This document shows, in pieces, positions 9,206 to 17,642 of a DNA stretch of 59,726 bases; the stretch's first letter is position 1; each line of letters opens with the position of its first letter. The position numbers and the translations under genes are program-made. This DNA comes from Limisphaerales bacterium (lineage in GTDB: Bacteria; Verrucomicrobiota; Verrucomicrobiia; Limisphaerales; UBA1100), in assembly GCA_014382585.1 (NCBI GenBank), contig JACNJL010000053.1, forward strand, positions 1 to 59,726, read 5' to 3'. The notes under the pieces were generated by a model. The model was not told where the DNA came from. It did not search any database and was given only the letters and a program-made list of their open reading frames with translations.

Positions 9206-10915
9206 ATGTTTGTATTTCGCTCCATAATCCAAGGCTTCAAAAGCCTGATGCTCTATCCGCTGCGCTCAATGCTCACGATGTTGGGCATCATCTTTGGCGT
9301 GTGTTCGGTGATCGCGATGCTGGCAATTGGAGAGGGCCAAAAACAAAAAGCCGAGGAGGAAATTAAAAAACTCGGCGCCATCAACATCATCATCACCAGC
9401 CAAAAACCCATCGCGCAGGAAGTGCAGGGTCAGCGCACCGGCTTTGTGGCGGAATACGGCGTGAAGTACGACGACGCCGCGCGCATTGCCGATCTCCGCG
9501 ATGCCGGCGTCATCCGCGTGTTGCCCGAGAAAATCCGGAGAGAAGATGTGGCCTTCGATCGATTTGTGAAAAAGGATCGCGCCGTTTATGGCACCACACC
9601 TTACTTCCTTGAGTTTAGCCAGGCCGAAGTGGTTATGGGCCGCTTCCTCAGCGAGGAGGATGAGATGACCAAAAACAACGTGTGCGTCATCTCCACCACG
9701 TTGGCCTCGGAATTGTTTGCGTACCAAAATCCGCTCACCAATGAAATCAAAGTGGGAAAATATTATTATCGGGTGGTGGGTCTCGTACGCACGCCGGCAG
9801 ATTTGTTGCGCGATATCAAAGGGCAAAAGCAGCGCGTACTGGATGAGGCCGCGTTGCGCGAGGCTGCCGATCGGCTGAAGGAAGATTTGGCCGCGCAGCA
9901 AAAAATTATCGATCAACGCCGGGGCATGTTAAAGAACGGCACCGCCAAGGAACGGATGGTGGGCGAAGTGATCGCGCTTGAGGATTCCATCGACAACGCA
10001 GATATTTTGAAGCTCAACGAGCTGCCGCCCATCGTGTTTCAGGAACGCCTGGATAATCAGGACACCCCGGAATCCAAATGGTTTGCCGATCAATCCGGCC
10101 AGGAATTTTTTGTGACGCCCAACAACTGGGTGTACGCCTACGAAAGCGGCACGGCCAAACTCGCCGGTCACCTCGCTCACGGGCGCGTGATGCGCATGGC
10201 GATGGAGGCGGACATGGGGAATCAGGAAAGCAACCTCGGCAAGGCCAATGAATTTTATGGCGACGTGTACGTGCCCTTTCACACCTTGCGGCAGGATTAT
10301 GGCGACCGCGAATTCAAGCGCCAATCCGGCGGGATTTCCGCCAAGGAAGTGCAGATTGATCGGCTGCGCGTTCAGTTTGATCATATGAGCCACGTCATCC
10401 CCGGCGCCAAAATGCTCGAGCGCACGATGCGTTACGGGCACAAGGATGTTGAAGACTTTATTATCCGCGTGCCGCTTGACGAGCTGGCCACCGCGCGCAA
10501 GATCAACCTCATCTTCACCATCGTGCTCGCGACCATCGCATCCATTTCGCTGCTCGTCGGCGGCATCGGCATTATGAATATTATGCTCGCGACCGTCACC
10601 GAACGCACCAGCGAGATTGGCGTGCGCCGCGCGTTGGGCGCGAAGAAGCTGCATATCATCCGCCAGTTCCTCGTGGAAACCAGCGTGCTCTCGGTGGCCG
10701 GCGGGTTGCTGGGCATTGCAGTCGGCTTGTCCGCGCCGCTCTTGGCGCAGTGGATCCTCGCGGAATATTACCAGTACGAACTGGCTATCCTATTCACCAA
10801 CTGGTCCGTGGCGCTGGCTTTTGGAATTTCAGTGTTTATTGGAATCATTTTTGGAATTTACCCTGCCTTCCGTGCGGCAAACCTTGACCCAATCGAGGCG
10901 CTGCGCCACTCCTAA
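9206..10915 (+). CDS. MacB-type ABC permease with large periplasmic insertion (permease 1)
   Basis: A 569-residue permease with the MacB layout: one N-terminal transmembrane helix (TMLGIIFGVCSVIAMLAIGEG), a periplasmic MacB_PCD domain, and a C-terminal FtsX domain with three helices and the hallmark GGIGIMNIMLATVTERT. Permeases 2 and 3 are about 430 residues; the excess here is an insertion of about 135-150 residues (roughly 198-350) between VVGLV and DVYVPFH, charged and helical at its start (likely coiled coil). The insertion lies in the periplasmic domain and is the likeliest cause of any substrate or partner difference. It follows the ATPase with one intervening base. Confidence 0.9.
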   Translation: MFVFRSIIQGFKSLMLYPLRSMLTMLGIIFGVCSVIAMLAIGEGQKQKAEEEIKKLGAINIIITSQKPIAQEVQGQRTGFVAEYGVKYDDAARIADLRDAGVIRVLPEKIRREDVAFDRFVKKDRAVYGTTPYFLEFSQAEVVMGRFLSEEDEMTKNNVCVISTTLASELFAYQNPLTNEIKVGKYYYRVVGLVRTPADLLRDIKGQKQRVLDEAALREAADRLKEDLAAQQKIIDQRRGMLKNGTAKERMVGEVIALEDSIDNADILKLNELPPIVFQERLDNQDTPESKWFADQSGQEFFVTPNNWVYAYESGTAKLAGHLAHGRVMRMAMEADMGNQESNLGKANEFYGDVYVPFHTLRQDYGDREFKRQSGGISAKEVQIDRLRVQFDHMSHVIPGAKMLERTMRYGHKDVEDFIIRVPLDELATARKINLIFTIVLATIASISLLVGGIGIMNIMLATVTERTSEIGVRRALGAKKLHIIRQFLVETSVLSVAGGLLGIAVGLSAPLLAQWILAEYYQYELAILFTNWSVALAFGISVFIGIIFGIYPAFRAANLDPIEALRHS

Positions 10916-11091
10916 TGCCGTTGACCATTCTCGGCTTTTGGAAATAGGAAAACAGAAACGAGGTAACATGGGCGGCATATTGGCTGTATGAATGATGGGC
11001 TAATTAGTTAGGAAAAATGGGAAATTCAGGTAAAGTAAAGTCAGGTTTCGTTAGGTGAAAATCTCTGCGATGGCTGCGACTTGTTGGAGCA

Positions 11092-12843
11092 ATGACAATC
11101 AAAAAACCACATCAATTTAGTGCGACCCAAGGCGGATTCACGCTGGGAAAAATAATCGGCTTGATGGCAGTCATTGGCTTGGTGGTGGGGGGTGTCTGGG
11201 GCGGGCGGCATTTGTTGGGTCAGAAAAACGAGACCGCGCGGCAGGACACATATTGGACCGCGGAGAAAGCTGATTTTCAGGTGACGGTCAAACTCACGGG
11301 CGAATTGGAATCGACCGATGTGGTGGAAATCAAGTGTGGGCTGGAAGGCACCACCACCATCGAGTGGATTGTGGAGGAGGGCACCGAGGTAAAAGGTAAT
11401 TCCCTCTACACCCTCAAACCCGGAGACACGCTGGAATCCATCGCCAAGTATCACGACAAGGACGCGCTTTCGATTCGCTTGTTAAATGAGAAACGGATGT
11501 TGGACTGGGATCTTTTGCCGGCAGACGAGGAAATTGAACTTCCCGGTGACCTCTTGGTGCAGCTCGATCCGCTGGGGCTGGAAGAACGCATCAGCAATCA
11601 GGAAATCGCCCTGCAAAATGCGGAGAACAATCTCAACCGCGCCAAAGGCAACATGGAAATTTTGAAATATTCTACCGCTCTGGCAGATAAGGTGGCGAAC
11701 AATTCTTACACCAACGCCCTGCTCGATCTCGACAAAGCGCGCAACAGCACGGTGAAAAATCACGTCAAGGATTTGAAGGGGCAAATCACCAACCTCACCA
11801 ACAAAGTTTCCATTTCCGAGGCCAAGCTCAAATGGCTCAAAGAGTTGGAGGCCAAGCAGTTTTTGTCGAAGATGTCCCTGCGCGAGGAGCAGCAAAAAGT
11901 CGCTGAGTTTCGCCACAACATTGAGATGGCCCAGGCGCAACTGGATGCGTACGAGAAGTACGACAAGATTTCACTGCTGAGCATCCGCGGGCTGGCCGTG
12001 GCCGAGGCCAAGGTGAACATCGAACGTACCAAGGTCAAAAACATCGCCGACTTACGCGATGCCAATTCCACCGTGTTTACCATGGTCAAAACCCTCGCCT
12101 TTCAGCACAAGAAACTTGAAGACCTCAACGAGCAAATGGCCAACACCAGAATCTATGCACCCTCCGGCGGGCAAGTTGTTTACTTTGCCGAGAGCTACAA
12201 GGAATTCGGCCCCATTATGAATGGCGCGCGCGTGCATCGTGGTCGCAATTTACTGAAGCTGCCCAAGACCCGCTCCCTGAAAATCACGCTCGACGTGCCC
12301 CAAGCCAAGCGCCGCCAACTACGCCGCGGCATGAAAGCCTGGGTAGAAATCGAGGGCGTCACAATCCCCGGCGTCCTCTCGGTGCTCGGAGCCACGGTGG
12401 ATACCAACAAACGCCGCCACAGCGAGACGATTGTTTTCAACGGCGAAATCACCTTCGACAGCAGCCTGCTCCCCAGCACCGCTTCCGAAGGGATGAGCGC
12501 GCGTGTGGAAATTGAGGTCATCAACCTCATCGGTGAAAACCAGCGCGTCAAAGTTCCCAACCAATGCGTCACCACCCGCGTCCGCAACGGCCTAGCCGAG
12601 CAGGGCTGTTGGGTGCTCAATCTCACCACCCAAAAACCTGAATGGCGGCCGGTCACCATCGAGTATCATGATGAACAATTCATCGCCATCAAGGACGAGC
12701 CGGGCACTGGGCGCGGATTGCAGCCCGGTGAACGGGTTCACCTTTCACCCTTGTCCGAGGCAGAAAACCTGAACCTTGAGGAAGGCGTAGGCAACAAGAG
12801 CTCCCCTCAACCCACCGCTGCCCAAACCCCTGCCGGCAATTAG
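11092..12843 (+). CDS. MacA/HlyD-type adaptor with nested LysM-like segment (adaptor 2)
   Basis: A 583-residue adaptor anchored by one N-terminal helix (about 18-36) rather than a lipid. The first lipoyl half (EWIVEEGTEVKG) leads into a LysM-like stretch (about 105-152: LKPGDTLESIAKYHDKD ... ELPGD), then GDLLVQLDP resumes the lipoyl fold. The coiled-coil tip SISEAKLKWLKELE ... FLSKMSLREE is almost identical to adaptor 1. Barrel and membrane-proximal domains follow. A GGAG lies just before the ATG. The 176 bp upstream hold no gene and no clear terminator. The partner permease follows 21 bp downstream with no ATPase between. Confidence 0.87.
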   Translation: MTIKKPHQFSATQGGFTLGKIIGLMAVIGLVVGGVWGGRHLLGQKNETARQDTYWTAEKADFQVTVKLTGELESTDVVEIKCGLEGTTTIEWIVEEGTEVKGNSLYTLKPGDTLESIAKYHDKDALSIRLLNEKRMLDWDLLPADEEIELPGDLLVQLDPLGLEERISNQEIALQNAENNLNRAKGNMEILKYSTALADKVANNSYTNALLDLDKARNSTVKNHVKDLKGQITNLTNKVSISEAKLKWLKELEAKQFLSKMSLREEQQKVAEFRHNIEMAQAQLDAYEKYDKISLLSIRGLAVAEAKVNIERTKVKNIADLRDANSTVFTMVKTLAFQHKKLEDLNEQMANTRIYAPSGGQVVYFAESYKEFGPIMNGARVHRGRNLLKLPKTRSLKITLDVPQAKRRQLRRGMKAWVEIEGVTIPGVLSVLGATVDTNKRRHSETIVFNGEITFDSSLLPSTASEGMSARVEIEVINLIGENQRVKVPNQCVTTRVRNGLAEQGCWVLNLTTQKPEWRPVTIEYHDEQFIAIKDEPGTGRGLQPGERVHLSPLSEAENLNLEEGVGNKSSPQPTAAQTPAGN

Positions 12844-12864
12844 CCGAAGCCTTCGAGGATCGTT

Positions 12865-14163
12865 GTGCACGGACTCATCCGCATCATCGCCGTCGGCTTC
12901 AAAAGCCTGAAACTCCATTTGTTGCGCAGTGCCCTGACCATGCTCGGCATGATTATCGGCGTGTGGGCCGTCATCACCCTCGTCGCCATCGGCGAAGGCG
13001 CCAGCCACGACGCGCAGGAAGCCATCAAGGCGCTCGGCGCGAAAAACGTCATCATCCGAAGCGTCAAGCCATTATCCGACAAGATTCAAATTCAGGGCCG
13101 GGAACACGAATGGGTGGCCACTTACGGCCTCAATAACGCCGATGCCGCGCGTATTCGCGACACTGTACCCGGCGTGCAACGCGTGCTGCCCATTCTCACT
13201 CAGCGCAAAAATGCCATGCACGGTATGCGCAGCCACGACTGCCAACTCATTGGCACCTTCCCCGACTATCCCGCTTTCACCCAGGCCCGCATAAAGGCCG
13301 GGCGCTTTTTGAGTGAATTTGAGGAATTAAATCGCATCTCCTCCTGCGTCATCACGTTGGAATTGGCGGAAAAATTATTTGTCGGCCAAAACCCGCTCAT
13401 GCAAAAAATTGTCATGCGCGGTTTTGAATCCGCGCAAGTATTTCAAGTGGTCGGCATATTACAGGAACGCACTGACAGCGTGAAGCGCACGCAAACCAAG
13501 GACGCCTCCGGCCGCACCACCGCTTCCAACGTGTACATTCCCCTCTCCACGTTTAAAGCACTGTACACCACCAAGAACATCGACCGCAGCCCCGGCATGC
13601 TCAAGGTCGAGCGGGTGGAGCTTACAGAAATTCGCGTAGAATTTGCCTCGGAGGCGCAGGTCATCTCCAGCTTGCCGCGCCTGCGCGATGCGCTCGATAC
13701 CACCCGCAAAGGCATCGTCGATTATGAAATCCAAGTTCCCATTGACGAGCTCAATACCCTCAAAGTACAGAAGGCGCGCGACACCCGCATGCTCATGTAC
13801 ATCGCCTGCATCTCGCTGCTCGTCGGCGGCATTGGCATCATGAACATCATGCTCGCCACCGTCACCGAGCGCACCCAGGAAATCGGCGTCCGCCGCGCGT
13901 TGGGCGCCACGCGCGGCGATATCACCGTGCAGTTCCTCACCGAAACCCTCATGCTGTGCCTCATCGGCGGCGGCATCGGCGTGCTCGGTGGGTGTGGATT
14001 TGCAGCCTTCCGCCATCACATTCTCGAATCCACCACTCTCGTCACGGACTGGTCAGTCCTGCTCGCCTTCGGTCTCTCGGTATTGGTCGGGCTGATCTTT
14101 GGGATGTACCCCGCCCGTCGAGCCGCTTTGTTGGACCCCATCGAGGCGCTGCGCCATTCATAG
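12865..14163 (+). CDS. MacB-type ABC permease (permease 2)
   Basis: A 432-residue permease with the N-terminal helix (TMLGMIIGVWAVITLVAIGEGAS), periplasmic MacB_PCD domain and C-terminal FtsX domain (GGIGIMNIMLATVTERT, then RRALGA). It starts at GTG, supported by GAGGA five bases upstream. The C-terminus ends in DPIEALRHS, nearly identical in all three permeases of the cluster. It has no cognate ATPase gene nearby other than the one at 8476, so sharing is inferred. The likely partner is adaptor 2 immediately upstream. Confidence 0.9.
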   Translation: MHGLIRIIAVGFKSLKLHLLRSALTMLGMIIGVWAVITLVAIGEGASHDAQEAIKALGAKNVIIRSVKPLSDKIQIQGREHEWVATYGLNNADAARIRDTVPGVQRVLPILTQRKNAMHGMRSHDCQLIGTFPDYPAFTQARIKAGRFLSEFEELNRISSCVITLELAEKLFVGQNPLMQKIVMRGFESAQVFQVVGILQERTDSVKRTQTKDASGRTTASNVYIPLSTFKALYTTKNIDRSPGMLKVERVELTEIRVEFASEAQVISSLPRLRDALDTTRKGIVDYEIQVPIDELNTLKVQKARDTRMLMYIACISLLVGGIGIMNIMLATVTERTQEIGVRRALGATRGDITVQFLTETLMLCLIGGGIGVLGGCGFAAFRHHILESTTLVTDWSVLLAFGLSVLVGLIFGMYPARRAALLDPIEALRHS

Positions 14164-14231
14164 TTGAAGTCATTGGAGTAATTGAATCTTCGCGCGGGGT
14201 GTGCGTCGAACTTCTCCTTGGAAAAAGTGAA

Positions 14232-15923
14232 ATGAAATTTTTATTGTGCAAATCGGTTTGCGGCTTAGCCTTGGCAGCATTGTTATTTGGTGGCTGTGAG
14301 GCGGCCAAGTACCGCGATGCGGCGGATGCCGAGGTGTACGATATTTTGAAGCAACGCGCCACCGACGTGCTGGGTGCAGAACAGGATTATGACATCCGCA
14401 CTGCTTGGAGTGGGCGCGCGCCGGATGCGATTCCGCCCGCGGAAATTATTACCGAACGCTTCAACGATAACGCCCGCGTGCTCACCCTCGAAGCTGCGCT
14501 GGGCATGGCGGTGACGAACAACCGCGCGTATCAATTGCAGAAAGAATCACTGTATCTTGCCGCGCTGTCGCTCACGGGCACACGGCACAAATTTGTGTGG
14601 CAGCCCACCAAAAGCACGGCGGATCTCGGCATCGTTCGCGAGGCGGATCACGGGCTCAAAGGGGATTCAGATCTCGATCTCACATTCAGCAAACTATTCA
14701 AAACCGGCGGAACGCTCACCGCCACTTTGGCAAATGATCTCGTGCTGTACTTTAACGGCAAACCGAAAGTGCCGGACATCACGCTCAAACTCACCCAACC
14801 GCTGCTGCGCGGCGCGGGGCGGGCCATCGCCGAGGAGGTGCTCACGCAGGCGGAGCGTGACGTGGTGTATGAGGTTCGCAATTTCAGCCAATACCAAAAG
14901 ACCTTTGCCATCGAGACGGTGTCCGAGTACTTCCGCATTCTGCAAAAAAAGGATTCGGTGCGGAATAGTTACAGTAACTATCAAAACCTGCAGGCCTCGC
15001 GTGCGCGCGCGGAGGCGATGGTGGAGGCGCAGCGGTTACCGAAGTTTCAGGTGGATCAGGCACGGCAAATGGAATTTTCTTCGCGCGTAAAATATTTAGC
15101 CACCGTGGAGAGCTATCGCGCCGCGCTGGATAGCTTCAAGCAACGGCTCGGCCTGCCTTTGGGAGAGGATCTTAAGCTGGATGACCTCGCCCTGCGCGAG
15201 CTGGTGCAGGAGGGCCTCACGCCGTTGGAGCTTAATGCGCGCAATGGCTACCTCATTGCCGTTACCAATCGGCTGGATATGCTCAACCAAATTGACAAAT
15301 ACGAGGATTCCCAGCGCAAAGTGCGCGTGGCGGCGGACAACCTGCAGCCGAGCCTCAATCTGGTGGTGGATGCTAAATTGACTGACCAATTTTACAGCTC
15401 CTTTTCGCCGGAAGATTTCTCTGCCAACGCCGGTTTGCAACTGGGTTTGCCGCTGGATCAATTAACCGAGCGCAACGCGTACCGCACCAGCCTGATTAGT
15501 TTCGAAAAACAACTGCGTACGCTGGCCACCGAACTGGATGGCTTACGAGAGGAAATCCGGCAGGGTACACGGCAACTGGCGCAGGAACGCGAAAATTATT
15601 TCATCCAGCAAAACGCCCTGGCCCTCGCCCAGCAGCGCGTAAATGTGATGCCGCTACTGCTCGATGCCAACCAGGCAGACATCCGCGACCAACTCGAAGC
15701 GCAGGCCGACCTCGTCAGCGCACAGAACGCCGTCACCGGCGCAATGGTCAATTACCACGTGGCTCGGTGGAATTTATTGAAGAATTTGGGCATAATGCGC
15801 GTCGGAACTGGACAATTTTGGCTTAAAAACCAACCACTTCCCGGTGTGTCCGCGGCAATTAACACCGGAGCCGCGGCACAGTTGCCCAGCGTGGTGACGC
15901 CGAAAGAGGTATTTGGGGAGTAA
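14232..15923 (+). CDS. TolC-family outer membrane efflux lipoprotein (copy 2)
   Basis: A 563-residue paralogue of the first TolC gene. The lipoprotein signal ends in LFGGC (Cys22), then comes the shared extension ADAEVYDIL, then two coiled-coil OEP repeats. Shared words include YLAALSLTG, FKTGGTLTATLANDL and KVPDITLKLTQPLL. The frame is open for 276 bases upstream inside permease 2, but the ATG of MKFLLCK gives a proper signal peptide. It probably forms the channel for adaptor 3 and permease 3 just downstream, although mixing with the first set is possible. Confidence 0.88.
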   Translation: MKFLLCKSVCGLALAALLFGGCEAAKYRDAADAEVYDILKQRATDVLGAEQDYDIRTAWSGRAPDAIPPAEIITERFNDNARVLTLEAALGMAVTNNRAYQLQKESLYLAALSLTGTRHKFVWQPTKSTADLGIVREADHGLKGDSDLDLTFSKLFKTGGTLTATLANDLVLYFNGKPKVPDITLKLTQPLLRGAGRAIAEEVLTQAERDVVYEVRNFSQYQKTFAIETVSEYFRILQKKDSVRNSYSNYQNLQASRARAEAMVEAQRLPKFQVDQARQMEFSSRVKYLATVESYRAALDSFKQRLGLPLGEDLKLDDLALRELVQEGLTPLELNARNGYLIAVTNRLDMLNQIDKYEDSQRKVRVAADNLQPSLNLVVDAKLTDQFYSSFSPEDFSANAGLQLGLPLDQLTERNAYRTSLISFEKQLRTLATELDGLREEIRQGTRQLAQERENYFIQQNALALAQQRVNVMPLLLDANQADIRDQLEAQADLVSAQNAVTGAMVNYHVARWNLLKNLGIMRVGTGQFWLKNQPLPGVSAAINTGAAAQLPSVVTPKEVFGE

Positions 15924-15932
15924 TCATTTAAC

Positions 15933-17633
15933 ATGGCGAAAGCGAAGGCATTTATTAAAAAGTATCCGGCGTGGACGACGGTGATCATCGTGCTGCTTGC
16001 CGGTGTATTCATGGGTGCCAAATGGCTGGAGCCCGCAGTTGATCCAACTGCCACGATGCAGTTTGCCACCGTCCAGCGCGGCAACCTGCGCGTGACGGTG
16101 TCCGAAGGTGGCGCGCTCGATTCCACCCGCAAGCTCAACCTCCGCTGCGAACTCGACGGCGGCGGCACCATCGTGGAGCTGGTGAACGAAGGCACTTACG
16201 TCAAAGGCCCCCATACCCATCAGGCGGAAGAAGGCGACACGCTGCAAAGCCTCACCGAAAAATACCTTACTCTTGCCCAAACCCCCAGCAACACCGATCA
16301 CCCCACCAAGCTGCAAATTAAAGCGCTCGAGCAATCCATCCAGAGGCTTAACCCCGATGTGGATTGGGAAAACCCGACCCTCGGCGAAACGCTGCATTTA
16401 CCCGGCGACCTGCTGGTAAAGTTTGAAGACGGAGTTTTGCGGGAGCGAATTTTTGGGCAGGTCAAAGCCGTGGAGGACGCCGAGCGGGATTTGGCCAATT
16501 CGGAAAAAGATTTGGCGCTGCGCAAAATTGAAACCGCCGAGGCGGATCGGCAGGCGGAACTCGACGTGGAATTTGCCGAGCAAGATTTGGCAAAATATAT
16601 CGAGGGCACCGCGCCGCTCGCCAGACTGGCATTGAAGGGCGACATCGATATTGCTGAAGAGGAAATCAAGCGTGCCGAAGACCGCCTCGTCAGCACCAAG
16701 AAACTCCGCGCCAAAGGCTATGCCACCGATCTCGAAGTGCAGGCTGATGAGCTGACCATCCAAAAGCAAAACAACCTCATTACCAAGTACAAGAAACAAA
16801 TGGATTTGCTGGAGCGGTTTGATATCCCGCAAATGACCAAGCGCCACCAATCCAAACTCTCCCAAGTGCGCGTGAGCGAACAGCGCATGATTGAGAAATC
16901 CAAAGCCATCGTCGAAAACCAAACCGAAGTGGTCGCCCGCCGAAAAGCCGGGCTGCAAGCCCAGCGTGACAAACTGGACATGTACCGTGACCAACTCACC
17001 AAGACCGAGCTGCGTGCGCCGCAGGACGGCCTTGTAATTTTTGCGCGCAGTTCCTCGCGATACAATGAATCCTACATCAAACTTGGCGCGGATATTCGCA
17101 AAGGCTACAACGTCATCGATTTACCGGACGTCAGCGAGCTGATGGCCGTAGTGCAGGTGCACGAATCATACGTGCGCCACCTTCGCACCGGTCTCCAGGC
17201 GGTGGTGAAAATTGATTCACTTCCGGAACAGGAATTTACCGGCGTCGTCCGCAAGGTGGCCCCCACGCCGGATCAGCGTCGCAGCTATTATGAGAATATA
17301 TCTGTGTACGATACGCACGTGTGGATCGTGGACAAGGAAGGCCGATTGCCGTCGGATCTGAAGCCGGGCGTTTCCGCGCGCGCCGAAATCGTCATTGCCG
17401 AGCTGGAAAGTGTACTTAAAATTCCCGTGCAATGTGTCACCACAAAAGGTGGCAAAAAAGTGGTGCAGGTGAAACGCGGCGAGACGGTTGAAATTGTTCC
17501 TGTAGAAACCGGTCAGTTCAGCGACCGCTTCATTGAGATTCGCAGTGGCCTTATAGTGGGCGATCAAGTTTCGTTGTCGCCACAGATTGCAGAGCCCACC
17601 AAAGGTAAAGCGCAAGCGGCGGTTGGGCAGTAA
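15933..17633 (+). CDS. MacA/HlyD-type adaptor with nested LysM-like segment (adaptor 3)
   Basis: A 566-residue adaptor with a single N-terminal anchor helix (about 14-28). The first lipoyl half (VELVNEGTYVKGP) is followed by a LysM-like stretch (about 97-156: EEGDTLQSLTEKYL ... IQRLNPDVDW ... LHLPGD) and then GDLLVKFEDG. Its coiled-coil hairpin differs from that of adaptors 1 and 2 (tip LRAKGYATDLEV), which may reflect docking to the second TolC. Barrel and membrane-proximal domains complete the fold. The start is nine bases after the TolC copy 2 stop, and the permease follows nine bases after its stop, so the three genes form a tight unit. Confidence 0.87.
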   Translation: MAKAKAFIKKYPAWTTVIIVLLAGVFMGAKWLEPAVDPTATMQFATVQRGNLRVTVSEGGALDSTRKLNLRCELDGGGTIVELVNEGTYVKGPHTHQAEEGDTLQSLTEKYLTLAQTPSNTDHPTKLQIKALEQSIQRLNPDVDWENPTLGETLHLPGDLLVKFEDGVLRERIFGQVKAVEDAERDLANSEKDLALRKIETAEADRQAELDVEFAEQDLAKYIEGTAPLARLALKGDIDIAEEEIKRAEDRLVSTKKLRAKGYATDLEVQADELTIQKQNNLITKYKKQMDLLERFDIPQMTKRHQSKLSQVRVSEQRMIEKSKAIVENQTEVVARRKAGLQAQRDKLDMYRDQLTKTELRAPQDGLVIFARSSSRYNESYIKLGADIRKGYNVIDLPDVSELMAVVQVHESYVRHLRTGLQAVVKIDSLPEQEFTGVVRKVAPTPDQRRSYYENISVYDTHVWIVDKEGRLPSDLKPGVSARAEIVIAELESVLKIPVQCVTTKGGKKVVQVKRGETVEIVPVETGQFSDRFIEIRSGLIVGDQVSLSPQIAEPTKGKAQAAVGQ

Positions 17634-17642
17634 CCGCGCCCA

